Assembly (NCBI GenBank): GCA_963731625.1
Contig: CAVSWH010000004.1
Coordinates: forward strand, 124,001-188,000
Reading direction: 5' to 3'
DNA: 64,000 bases
DNA from: PALSA-555 sp963731625
GTDB taxonomy: Bacteria > Actinomycetota > Acidimicrobiia > IMCC26256 > PALSA-555
In this document: piece by piece, positions 34,269-42,172 of the stretch
Layout: the number at the start of each line of letters is the position of its first letter
Numbering within the stretch: the first letter of the stretch is position 1
Notes under the pieces: generated by a model
The model's database searches: none
The model's input: only the letters and a program-made list of their open reading frames with translations
What the model was told of the DNA's origin: nothing
Made by a program: the position numbers and the translations under genes

Positions 34269-34319
34269 CCGGCGCCTTCGCACGCCTCATCCACGACGCG
34301 TCGCACGGGCAACACCGCG

Positions 34320-35870
34320 ATGCCCGACATCCTCGCCGTCCACGCCGAAGCCCACCCCGAGACCCCCGCGGTCATCGTCGACGCCTCGGGTGGCGCGCGA
34401 CCCTCCGCGACGGACTTCCGCACGTTCAACGCGCTCGTGAACCGCGCGGCGCACGGCTTCGTCGCCATCGGGGCCCAGCCACGGGACCGCATGGTGTGGT
34501 GCGGGCCGAACTCGCTCGAGGTGCTCGCCACCGTCCACGCGGCCCGCAAGGCCTCACTCACCGCGGTGCCGCTCTCCTACCGCTTCAACGCCGAAGAGAT
34601 GGCGTACGTCATCGACAACTCGGACGCGACGCTGGTCGTCGTCGACGCCGAGCAGGCACCGCTCCTCGCCGAAGTGAGCCACCGGCTCACGAAGGTGCGG
34701 GCCTTCCTCGTATTCGGCGGAGACGTCCCGCCCGGGTTCCAGGCCTGGGACGAAGTCCTCGCCGCCCAGCCCGACACCGAGCCCACGATCGCCGCCCCCG
34801 AAACCGCGGGCGCGTCGATGATCTACACGTCGGGGACGACCGGTCGCCCGAAGGGCGCGCTGCGCACCACGACCGACCCGAGGACGGTGTTCGCGCTCCT
34901 CGGCGAGCTCAACCTCCAGCCCGGCGCCGAGGTGCACGTCACCACGGGCCCGCTCTACCACTCGGGCCCCCTCGCCTGGGCGTCGATGAACCACTCGCTC
35001 GGCTGCCCGGTCATCGTGCTGCGCAAGTTCGACCCCGTCGCCTGGCTGCGGCTCGTCGCCGAGCACCGAGTGACGAACACGTTCTCGGCGCCGACGCAGC
35101 TCAAGCGCATCGTCAGCCTCGCGCCCGGCGAGCTGGCGCGCGCCGACCTCTCGTCGATGCGCAGCCTCGTCGCCGACGCCGCCCCCGTCCCGTACGCGCT
35201 GAAGCAAGAGGTCATCGAGAAGCTGGGCGACGGGTTCCTCTACGAGGTCTACGGCTCGACCGAGCTCGGCGTCGTCACCGTGCTCCACCCCGACGAGCAG
35301 CTCCGCAAGCCGGGTTCGTGCGGGCGCACCTACGCCAACATCGAGGTGCGGATCGTCAAGGACGACGGAACCGACGCCGCGGTCCGCGAGCCAGGGGAGC
35401 TGTTCATCCGCACGCGGCTCGGCATGGACGGCTACCACCGCACCGACGAGCAGCTCACCGAGCTCGACGAGGGCGACTGGCGCTCGGTCGGCGACGTCGC
35501 CTACCTCGACGAAGAGGGCTACGTCTACATCTGCGACCGCAAGAAGGACATGATCATCTCGGGCGGCGTGAACATCTACCCGGCCGAGATCGAATCCGCC
35601 CTCTACGAGCACCCCCAGATCCTGGACGTCGCCGTGTTCGGGATCCCCGACGACGAGTGGGGCGAGCGCGTCCACGCCGTCGTGCAACCCAAGCCCGACC
35701 AGACGATCGACATCGAGGAGCTGCGCATCTTCGCCGCGGCGCGCCTGGCCCGCTACATGCAACCGCGCGACTACGAGCTGCGCGACGAGCTGCCGCGCAC
35801 CGAGGCCGGCAAGCTGTTGAAGCGGGTGCTGCGCGACGAGTACTGGCGCGACCGCGACCGGGCCGTCTGA
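34320..35870 (+). CDS. Acyl-CoA synthetase (AMP-forming), FadD-like
   Basis: A 516-residue ANL-superfamily enzyme that adenylates a carboxylic acid and transfers it to CoA. Seen: the P-loop MIYTSGTTGRPKGAL, the YEVYGSTELGVVT motif, the hinge YICDRKKDMIISGGVNIYPAEIE and the C-terminal catalytic Lys in PRTEAGKLLKRVLR. The acid is unknown, probably fatty or aromatic. The ATG has no clear Shine-Dalgarno. It is followed six bases later by an ADP-forming acyl-CoA synthetase pair. Confidence 0.9.
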   Translation: MPDILAVHAEAHPETPAVIVDASGGARPSATDFRTFNALVNRAAHGFVAIGAQPRDRMVWCGPNSLEVLATVHAARKASLTAVPLSYRFNAEEMAYVIDNSDATLVVVDAEQAPLLAEVSHRLTKVRAFLVFGGDVPPGFQAWDEVLAAQPDTEPTIAAPETAGASMIYTSGTTGRPKGALRTTTDPRTVFALLGELNLQPGAEVHVTTGPLYHSGPLAWASMNHSLGCPVIVLRKFDPVAWLRLVAEHRVTNTFSAPTQLKRIVSLAPGELARADLSSMRSLVADAAPVPYALKQEVIEKLGDGFLYEVYGSTELGVVTVLHPDEQLRKPGSCGRTYANIEVRIVKDDGTDAAVREPGELFIRTRLGMDGYHRTDEQLTELDEGDWRSVGDVAYLDEEGYVYICDRKKDMIISGGVNIYPAEIESALYEHPQILDVAVFGIPDDEWGERVHAVVQPKPDQTIDIEELRIFAAARLARYMQPRDYELRDELPRTEAGKLLKRVLRDEYWRDRDRAV

Positions 35871-35876
35871 GGGCCG

Positions 35877-36521
35877 GTGGGGCGCCTCCTCGCCGAGCAC
35901 GACTCCCTGGCCCTCCTGGCCGACCACGGCGTCCGCGTCGTCGCCGAGCACGTGGCCGCCACCCCCGCCGACGCCGCCGCCGCGGCGGCGCAGCTGCACA
36001 CCCCGGTCGTCGTGAAGCTCACCGGGCCGGGCGTCGCCCACAAGACCGAGCGGGGCCTCGTCCGCCTCGACGTCGACGGACCCGGCGCCGCGGCCGACGC
36101 TGCGATGGAGCTCCTCGCCGCCGCCCAGCCCGACGACGGGCCCGTCGCCGTCGTCGTCGCGCCGATGGTCCGGGGCACCCGCGAGCTGCTCGCCGGCACG
36201 CACCGCGACCCGCAGTTCGGGCCCTGCGTCCTCGTCGGCATCGGCGGCATCCTCGCCGAGGCCCTCGACGACGTCGCGGTGCGCCTGGCCCCGCTCGAAA
36301 CGCGGGACGCGCACGAGATGCTCGACGAACTCCACGCGGCGCGGGTCCTCGGTCCGTTCCGCGGCGAGCCGCCCGTGGACCGCGACCAGGTCGCGCGGGT
36401 GCTCGTCGCCCTCGGTGACCTCGCCGCGGGCCGCGACGACGTGGTGTCCATCGACGTGAACCCGCTCGTGATCGTCGACGGCGCGCCGGTCGCCGTCGAC
36501 GCGCTCGTCGAGCTCGCGTGA
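35877..36521 (+). CDS. ADP-forming acyl-CoA synthetase, beta (ATP-grasp) subunit
   Basis: A 214-residue ATP-grasp_5 domain: TPVVVKLTGPGVAHKTERGLVRLDVDG, VAPMVRGTRELLAGTHRDPQFGPCVLVGIGGILAE and the C-terminal DVNPLVI. With the alpha subunit it would interconvert acyl-CoA + ADP + Pi and acid + ATP. The two subunits overlap by four bases (GTGA). Confidence 0.85.
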   Translation: MGRLLAEHDSLALLADHGVRVVAEHVAATPADAAAAAAQLHTPVVVKLTGPGVAHKTERGLVRLDVDGPGAAADAAMELLAAAQPDDGPVAVVVAPMVRGTRELLAGTHRDPQFGPCVLVGIGGILAEALDDVAVRLAPLETRDAHEMLDELHAARVLGPFRGEPPVDRDQVARVLVALGDLAAGRDDVVSIDVNPLVIVDGAPVAVDALVELA

Positions 36522-37990
36522 CCGCCCGCCTCGACGCCCGCCACTTCGCCGCGCTGTTCGACCCGCGGGGCGTGCTCGTCGCCGGCGTCTCGGCGCACCC
36601 CGGCAAGTTCGGGTTCGTCGCCCTCCACAACATCCTCACCCAGGGCTACGCCGGGCCGGTCTACGGGACGAACCTCGAAGGCGGCACGGTGCTCGGCCTC
36701 CCGATGCTGCGCAGCCCCGAGGACCTCCCGGCCGACGCCGTCGTCGACCTCGTCTTCGTGTGCACGCCGGCACCCGCCAACCCGGCGCTGCTGCAGGCCT
36801 GCGCGCGGCGGGGGATCACCGCGGCGTTCGTCACGTCGGCCGGGTACGGCGAGGCGGGCCCCGCCGGCCGCGAGGCCGAAGCCGAGCTCGTGACGCTCGC
36901 CGACGAGCTCGGCATGCTCCTCGCCGGCCCCAACGGCCAGGGGCTCGTCTCCACGCCGGCGAGCCTCTGCGCGCAGATCGTGGCGCCGTACCCGCCGGCC
37001 GGGCGGATCGGGATCGTCAGCCAGTCCGGCAACTTCGTGTCGTCCTTCCAGAACTTGGCACGCGCCGCGGGCGTCGGCGTCAGCCGCGCCGTGTCCGCCG
37101 GCAACGCGGCGGCGGTCAGCGTCCCCGACTTCCTCGAGTACTTCGCCGACGATGAGTACACCGCCGTGTCGCTCGCGTACGTCGAGGGAGTCAGCGACGG
37201 GCGCGCCCTCTACACGCGCCTGCGCGCCGTCGCGGCTGACAAGCCGCTCGTCCTCCTGAAGGGTGGCACGACCGCCGGCGGCGCCCGGGCCGCGGCCTCG
37301 CACACCGGCGCGCTCGCCAGCGACGACCGCGTCTTCGACGGCATGTGCCGCCAGGCGGGCGTGACCCGCGCCACGTCGGTCGACGAGGCGTTCGAGGCCG
37401 CGGCGACCTTCGCCACCCAGCCGCTACCCCACGGGCCCCACGTCGCGATCGTCACCACCGCCGGCGGATGGGGCGTGCTGACCGCCGACGCCGTCGCGCG
37501 CTCGGACCTCGAGCTCCTCGCGCTGCCCGACGACCTGCGCGCCGCGATCGACGAGGAGCTGCCGCCCCGCTGGAGCCGCAACAACCCCATTGACCTCGCG
37601 GGCGGCGAAACGAGAGATACCGTCCCACGGGTGCTCGATCTCGTCGCCCGCCACCCCGAGGTCGACGCCGTCCTCTACCTGGGCTGCGGAATCCAGTCGA
37701 ACGAGGCGCGCCTCATGCGCGACGGCCGCTTCTTCCCCGAGGAGGGCCTCGAGCGCGTCGTCGCCTACCACGAGCGCCAGGACGCGCGCTTCGCCCAGGC
37801 CGCCGCCGACGTGTCCGACGCGACCGGCAAGCCGGTGCTCACCGCGACCGAGCTCGCCGTCACCGACCCGACGAACCCCGGGCCACGCACCGTCCGCGAG
37901 ACGGGACGACTCTGCTACCCGTCGTCGCTGCACGCCGTCCGGGCCCTCGAGCATCTCTGGCGCCGCGCCCGCCACCTCGCCGGCCGATGA
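36518..37990 (+). CDS. ADP-forming acyl-CoA synthetase, alpha subunit
   Basis: A 490-residue protein with an N-terminal CoA-binding Rossmann domain (FDPRGVLVAGVSAHPGKFG), a succinyl-CoA synthetase-like domain (GRIGIVSQSGNF) and the phosphorylated His loop (AAASHTGALASDD). The C-terminal flavodoxin-like domain is present (HVAIVTTAGGWGVLTADAV). Coupled to the beta subunit upstream and to a carboxypeptidase gene downstream by four-base overlaps. Confidence 0.85.
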   Translation: MTARLDARHFAALFDPRGVLVAGVSAHPGKFGFVALHNILTQGYAGPVYGTNLEGGTVLGLPMLRSPEDLPADAVVDLVFVCTPAPANPALLQACARRGITAAFVTSAGYGEAGPAGREAEAELVTLADELGMLLAGPNGQGLVSTPASLCAQIVAPYPPAGRIGIVSQSGNFVSSFQNLARAAGVGVSRAVSAGNAAAVSVPDFLEYFADDEYTAVSLAYVEGVSDGRALYTRLRAVAADKPLVLLKGGTTAGGARAAASHTGALASDDRVFDGMCRQAGVTRATSVDEAFEAAATFATQPLPHGPHVAIVTTAGGWGVLTADAVARSDLELLALPDDLRAAIDEELPPRWSRNNPIDLAGGETRDTVPRVLDLVARHPEVDAVLYLGCGIQSNEARLMRDGRFFPEEGLERVVAYHERQDARFAQAAADVSDATGKPVLTATELAVTDPTNPGPRTVRETGRLCYPSSLHAVRALEHLWRRARHLAGR

Positions 37991-39456
37991 CCGCGCCGGT
38001 GTCACGGCGCGACCGGCGGGTCGGGCGCAGCACTCGCCCGACCCGGTGGCGGCGCATCAGCATCGCCCTCGTCGTCGCCGCCATCGCCTGCGCCGTCGTC
38101 GCGGCGATCCCAGGCTCGGGTGGCGCGAGCGGCGGCAGCACGAGCGCCACGCTCGGCACGCCGCTCTGGTCGCCCCGACGGGCACCCGAGCTGCTCGTCG
38201 ACGGGGTCGGCGCCCAGCGGCTCCAGGCCGCGCTCACCGCCGACCTCGCCGCCGACCCCGGCTCGTGCTTCGTCGTCTCCGAGGGGGCCGGGCAGCTCGC
38301 GTCCCTGAACCCGACGACGCCGCTGCTCCCGGCCAGCACCGAGAAGCTGCTCACCGCCACCGCCGCCCTCGCCGTGCTCGGGCCGACCTTCAAGTACGAG
38401 ACGAAGACCGTCTCCGACCAGGCACCCGACAGCAGCGGCACCCTCGACCGGCTGTGGCTCGTCGGCTCGGGCGACCCCGAGCTCGCGACCGCCAGCTACA
38501 CCACCTACCTGCAGAGCCAGGCCGAGGAGAAGGGATTCCTCACCACCTCCTTGGAGTCGCTCGCCGACGCCATCGTCGCCAAGGGCGTGAAGCGCATCCC
38601 CGGCGGGATCATCGGCGACGACTCGCGTTACGACACGCAGCGCTACGTCCCGACCTGGCCGGCGAGCTACCGCACCGACCCCGAGATCGGCCCGCTCGGC
38701 GCGCTCACCGTCAACGACGGCTACCAAGTCCAGGGCACCAACAAGCTCGTCCCCGTCCCGGACCCGGCACTCGCCGCCGCCACCCAGCTCACCACCCTGC
38801 TCACCGCCCGCGGCGTGCAGGTCGGCGCACCGAGCGCCCACACGAAGGCACCGACGAGCGCGACGCCGATCGCGTCCATCTTCTCGCCGACGCTCCACGA
38901 CATCCTCGTGTCGACCCTCGAGACGAGCGACAACTACGCAGCCGAGCTGCTCGCCAAGGAGATGGGCTTCCACACCAGCGGGCAGGGCACCACCGCCGCC
39001 GGCACCCAGGTGATCACAAGCACGCTCACCCGCCTCGGGATCCCGACCGCCGGCCTGACGCTCGTCGACGCATCGGGCCTCGACCGCGGCGACCGCGTCA
39101 CCTGCACGACGCTCGCCGCGGTGCTCGACCTCGCGCAGGCCAACCCGGCGTTCCAGGCGGTCGTGCAGGGGCTGCCCGTCGCCGGCCAGGACGGGACGCT
39201 CGCCGACCGGCTCGCCGGCACGCCACTCGCCGGGAAGCTGAAGGCCAAGACCGGCTCGCTGAACGGCGTGAGCGGCCTCGCCGGGCTCCTCGACGGCGGC
39301 CGGCCGCTGCGCTTCGCGCTGCTCGTGAACGGCAACGTCCCCGACAAGCTCGCCGCCGACGTCGTCCGGGAGGGCTTCGCCGGCATCCTCGCCACCTTCC
39401 CGAGCGCGCCGGCGCCGTCGGCCCTCGTGCCGGCCCCCGCCGGTCCCACCCACTAG
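37987..39456 (+). CDS. dacB: D-alanyl-D-alanine carboxypeptidase/endopeptidase, PBP4 (S13) type
   Basis: A 489-residue exported penicillin-binding protein. An N-terminal transmembrane anchor (ISIALVVAAIACAVVAAIP) precedes the S13 fold with all three active-site motifs: SxxK in PASTEKL, SxN in ETSDNYAAELLAK, and KTG in KAKTGSLNGVSGLAG. It trims peptidoglycan stem peptides outside the membrane. The ATG overlaps the previous stop (ATGA) although the function differs. Confidence 0.9.
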   Translation: MTAPVSRRDRRVGRSTRPTRWRRISIALVVAAIACAVVAAIPGSGGASGGSTSATLGTPLWSPRRAPELLVDGVGAQRLQAALTADLAADPGSCFVVSEGAGQLASLNPTTPLLPASTEKLLTATAALAVLGPTFKYETKTVSDQAPDSSGTLDRLWLVGSGDPELATASYTTYLQSQAEEKGFLTTSLESLADAIVAKGVKRIPGGIIGDDSRYDTQRYVPTWPASYRTDPEIGPLGALTVNDGYQVQGTNKLVPVPDPALAAATQLTTLLTARGVQVGAPSAHTKAPTSATPIASIFSPTLHDILVSTLETSDNYAAELLAKEMGFHTSGQGTTAAGTQVITSTLTRLGIPTAGLTLVDASGLDRGDRVTCTTLAAVLDLAQANPAFQAVVQGLPVAGQDGTLADRLAGTPLAGKLKAKTGSLNGVSGLAGLLDGGRPLRFALLVNGNVPDKLAADVVREGFAGILATFPSAPAPSALVPAPAGPTH

Positions 39457-39483
39457 CCCAGAGGGCGCGGCGCGAGCCGCCCG

Positions 39484-39489
39484 TAGACT
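39484..39489 (+). promoter_or_regulatory. -10 element (TAGACT) of the small membrane protein operon
   Basis: TAGACT ends eight bases before ATG 39498; no Shine-Dalgarno is visible. Confidence 0.5.
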
Positions 39490-39497
39490 CCGCGGCG

Positions 39498-39830
39498 ATG
39501 GCCACCGACGCGGCGTCCGACCCGAGCGTGACCTCGCTGCCCCAGCTCGTCCTTGAGCTGCGCGACCTCGTCCTGGCCTACCTCCGTCAGGAGACCGTCG
39601 AGCCGCTCAAGAGCCTCGGGCGCTACGTCGCGTTCGGTATCGGGGGCGCGCTCCTGCTCGGCACCGGCGTCCTGCTGCTGGCCGTCGGCCTGCTGCGCCT
39701 CCTGCAGACCGAAACGGGATCCACCTTCCAGGGGGACTGGTCCTGGGCGCCGTACGCGATCGTCGTGGTGACCCTCGGGCTCGGTGCGGCGGTCACCTGG
39801 CGCGCCAGCGGAGCCCGAAAGCGAGACTGA
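39498..39830 (+). CDS. Two-helix membrane protein, phage holin/DUF1469-like
   Basis: A 110-residue protein with an amphipathic N-terminus (LELRDLVLAYLRQETVEPLKSLGRYVA) and two transmembrane helices (GIGGALLLGTGVLLLAVGLLRLL; YAIVVVTLGLGAAVTW). The layout is like the Phage_holin_3_6/DUF1469 group found in actinobacterial chromosomes. Function unknown. Followed four bases later by another small membrane protein. Confidence 0.65.
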   Translation: MATDAASDPSVTSLPQLVLELRDLVLAYLRQETVEPLKSLGRYVAFGIGGALLLGTGVLLLAVGLLRLLQTETGSTFQGDWSWAPYAIVVVTLGLGAAVTWRASGARKRD

Positions 39831-39834
39831 GACC

Positions 39835-40053
39835 ATGCCGAACGTCGACCTGACGAAGCCGATCACCCGCGACGACATCGAGGCGAAGCTGCGCCAGATC
39901 CAGCGCGGCACCGACGCCGGCGCCGAAGCCGCCCGCGGCGCGGGCCTGATGGGAGGCGCCGTCGGCGCCACGCTCCTCGTGATCGCGGCCTACCTGCTCG
40001 GGCGCCGTCGCGGCCGCAAGCGCCGCACGTTCGTCGAGATCCGCCGCGTGTGA
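39835..40053 (+). CDS. Small single-helix membrane protein
   Basis: A 72-residue protein: a soluble N-terminus (ITRDDIEAKLRQIQRG), one helix (LMGGAVGATLLVIAAYLLG) and a very basic tail (RRRGRKRRTF), so the C-terminus should stay in the cytoplasm. It is coupled by GTGA to the next small gene. No family name. Confidence 0.6.
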   Translation: MPNVDLTKPITRDDIEAKLRQIQRGTDAGAEAARGAGLMGGAVGATLLVIAAYLLGRRRGRKRRTFVEIRRV

Positions 40054-40250
40054 TCCGCTTCCTCCGGTGGCTGGCGTGGACACGCTGGCGGCTGAGCCAC
40101 GGCTCGCGCTTCTGGGCGTACGTGTCGATCGGCGCCGGCGCGCTCCACGCCGTCGCGCGCACGCTGCGCGAGCCCGAGGCGCGTGCCACCGTCGAGCTGC
40201 GGCGGGGCGAGGCCCTTGAGGTGCGTGTCGTCGACCACGACGCCCGCTGA
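40050..40250 (+). CDS. Small hypothetical protein
   Basis: A 66-residue, Arg- and Trp-rich protein (FLRWLAWTRWRLSHGSRFWAYVSIGAG) ending in an acidic/basic strand-like segment. GTG start overlapping the stop of the preceding gene. Possibly membrane-associated with its two upstream neighbours. No family recognised. Confidence 0.5.
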   Translation: MIRFLRWLAWTRWRLSHGSRFWAYVSIGAGALHAVARTLREPEARATVELRRGEALEVRVVDHDAR

Positions 40251-40271
40251 TCCGGTCGCGTCGGCTCCCAG

Positions 40272-40277
40272 TACCCT
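40272..40277 (+). promoter_or_regulatory. -10 element (TACCCT) of the ttuB-ttuA-trmI operon
   Basis: TACCCT ends ten bases before ATG 40288. Confidence 0.5.
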
Positions 40278-40287
40278 GGAGCGCCCG

Positions 40288-40494
40288 ATGAAGGTGCTGC
40301 TGCGCAACCCGCGCCGTGAGGTCGAAGTCGCCGGGCCGATCACGGTCACCGCGCTCCTCCAGCGCCTCGACCTGAGCCCCGAGGCGGTGCTCGTCATCGC
40401 CGGCGACGAGCTCGTCGCCCGCGACGCCCGCCTCGACGACGCCACCACCGTCGAGATCCGCCCCGTCACGTCGGGGGGAGCGCCGACCCGGTGA
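40288..40494 (+). CDS. ttuB: ThiS/MoaD-like sulfur carrier, probable TtuB
   Basis: A 68-residue ubiquitin-fold protein (VLLRNPRREVEVAGPITVTALLQRLDLS; VLVIAGDELV). The Gly-Gly that carries the thiocarboxylate is at 63-64 in TSGGAPTR, so four residues follow it. Active ThiS, MoaD and TtuB end in Gly-Gly, so either the tail is cut off or the carrier works differently. Immediate coupling (GTGA) to ttuA argues that it delivers sulfur for tRNA thiolation rather than for thiamine or molybdopterin. Confidence 0.75.
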   Translation: MKVLLRNPRREVEVAGPITVTALLQRLDLSPEAVLVIAGDELVARDARLDDATTVEIRPVTSGGAPTR

Positions 40495-41393
40495 AGTGCA
40501 CCGTCTGCCGGGGCCCGGCCGTCATCGACGTCCGACGCCACAACGCGGCGTTCTGCCCCGACCACTTCACCGTCCACTGCCGCGACCAGGTCGGGCGGGC
40601 GATCCACGACCACGACATGCTCCGCCCCGACGACCGGGTGCTCGTCGCCGTGTCCGGCGGCAAGGACTCGCTCGCCCTCTGGGACCTGCTCACGGCACTC
40701 GGAGTCGAGGCCGACGGGCTCCACCTCCGCCTCGGCATCGGCGGCTACTCCGACGAGTCCACGGTCGCGGCCCGCGCCTACGCCACCGCGCACGGCCGCA
40801 CCATGCACGAGGTCGACCTCGCTGCCGACTGGGGCTTCACCGTCCCCGCCGCCGCGAGCGCCACGCACCGGGTGCCGTGCAGCGCGTGCGGGCTCTCGAA
40901 ACGTCACCTCTTCAACACCTACGCCGTCGAGCACGGCTACGACGTCGTCGCCACCGGCCACAACCTCGACGACGAGGCCGCGGTCCTGCTCGGCAACGTG
41001 CTGCGCTGGCAGACCGAGTACCTCGCCCGCCAGCAGCCCGTCCTCCCCGCCGGGCCCGGGTTCGCCCGCAAGGTGAAGCCGCTCGTGCGCCTCGGCGAGC
41101 GTGAGCTCGCCGCCTACTGCGTCATCCGGCAAATCGACTACCAGGTCGAGGAGTGCCCGATGGCCGCCGGCAACCGCCACCTCGCCTACAAGGACCTCCT
41201 GAACGGCCTCGAGCATCGCTCGCCGGGCACGAAGGCCGCGTTCCTCCACGGGTTCTTCGAGCGCGGCCAGGCCCAATTCGCCGGCGACGACGCGGCCGGG
41301 TCGCTGCGGCGCTGCGCCGAGTGCGGCGCCCCCACCCCGAGCGAGGTGTGCGCGTTCTGTCGCCTCCGCGCCCGGGCCGCCGAGCGGCCGTGA
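40491..41393 (+). CDS. ttuA: tRNA U54 (T-loop) 2-thiolation enzyme, TtuA-like
   Basis: A 300-residue TtcA/TtuA-family adenylating sulfurtransferase. Seen: the PP-loop VSGGKDS (55-60), an N-terminal Zn finger (Cys3, Cys6, Cys22, Cys30 region), the three Fe-S Cys at 130, 133 (VPCSACG) and 222 (EECPMA), and a C-terminal Zn finger (Cys275, 278, 287, 290). The three Fe-S Cys fall at the same numbers as in Thermus TtuA as I recall it. The enzyme should make 2-thio-uridine or ribothymidine at tRNA position 54 using TtuB as donor. Start overlaps ttuB, stop overlaps trmI. Confidence 0.85.
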   Translation: MKCTVCRGPAVIDVRRHNAAFCPDHFTVHCRDQVGRAIHDHDMLRPDDRVLVAVSGGKDSLALWDLLTALGVEADGLHLRLGIGGYSDESTVAARAYATAHGRTMHEVDLAADWGFTVPAAASATHRVPCSACGLSKRHLFNTYAVEHGYDVVATGHNLDDEAAVLLGNVLRWQTEYLARQQPVLPAGPGFARKVKPLVRLGERELAAYCVIRQIDYQVEECPMAAGNRHLAYKDLLNGLEHRSPGTKAAFLHGFFERGQAQFAGDDAAGSLRRCAECGAPTPSEVCAFCRLRARAAERP

Positions 41394-42172
41394 CGCGACC
41401 CTTCGCGCCGGGCGACCAGGTGCTGCTCCTCGACACCAAGCGGCGCCGCCACCTCGTCACCCTCGCGCCCGACGGCGAGTTCCACTCCCATGCCGGGGTG
41501 CTGCGCCACAACGACGTCCTCGGCCGCGAGGAGGGCATCACGGTCCTCACCACGCTCGGGGCCCGCCTCGTCGCGGTCCGTCCGACGCTCGGCGAGTACG
41601 TCCTCGAGATGCCCCGCGGCGCGCAGGTCATCTACCCGAAGGATCTCGGCCCCATCCTCCTCCTCGCCGACATCTACCCGGGTGCCCGCGTCCTCGAGTC
41701 CGGCGTCGGCTCGGGTGCGCTCACCATGACGCTGCTCCGCGCCGTCGGCCCCGCCGGGTTCGTCACCGGCTACGAGCTCCGCGACGACTTCGCCACCCGG
41801 GCCCGGCGCAACGTCGAGGGGCTCCTCGGCACCGACCTGGCGCTGCGCATCGAGGTGCGCGACGCCTACGAGGGAATCGACGAGGCCGACCTCGACCGGA
41901 TCGTCCTCGACCTCCCCGAGCCGTGGCGCATGGTCACGCACGCCGAGCGCGCGCTGCGCGCCGGCGGCATCGTCCTCGCGTACCTCCCCACCATCGGGCA
42001 GGTGGCGCGCCTGCGCGAGGAGCTCGCCAGCTCTGCGTTCGGGATGGCCCAGTCGCTCGAGGTCATCCAGCGCGGCTGGCACGTCGACGGACAGTCGGTG
42101 CGCCCCGACCACCGGATGGTGGCCCACACCGGGTTCCTCACCGCGGCCCGGCTGCTCAGCACGGCCGCGTGA
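41390..42172 (+). CDS. trmI: tRNA (adenine-58-N1)-methyltransferase
   Basis: A 260-residue TrmI-type enzyme: an N-terminal beta domain (FAPGDQVLLLDTKRRRHLVTL) and a methyltransferase domain with VLESGVGSGALTMTLLRAVGP (SAM site), GYELRDDFATRARRN and the catalytic-region LDLPEPWRMV. It methylates A58 in the tRNA T loop, next to the position thiolated by TtuA. GTG start overlapping ttuA and stop overlapping marP. Confidence 0.9.
   Translation: MTRPFAPGDQVLLLDTKRRRHLVTLAPDGEFHSHAGVLRHNDVLGREEGITVLTTLGARLVAVRPTLGEYVLEMPRGAQVIYPKDLGPILLLADIYPGARVLESGVGSGALTMTLLRAVGPAGFVTGYELRDDFATRARRNVEGLLGTDLALRIEVRDAYEGIDEADLDRIVLDLPEPWRMVTHAERALRAGGIVLAYLPTIGQVARLREELASSAFGMAQSLEVIQRGWHVDGQSVRPDHRMVAHTGFLTAARLLSTAA

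Noticed and set aside
32763..34319. Forward frame upstream of and continuous with the acyl-CoA synthetase
   Set aside because: It is antisense to the GH84 gene and looks like codon-shadow sequence; the synthetase begins at ATG 34320.
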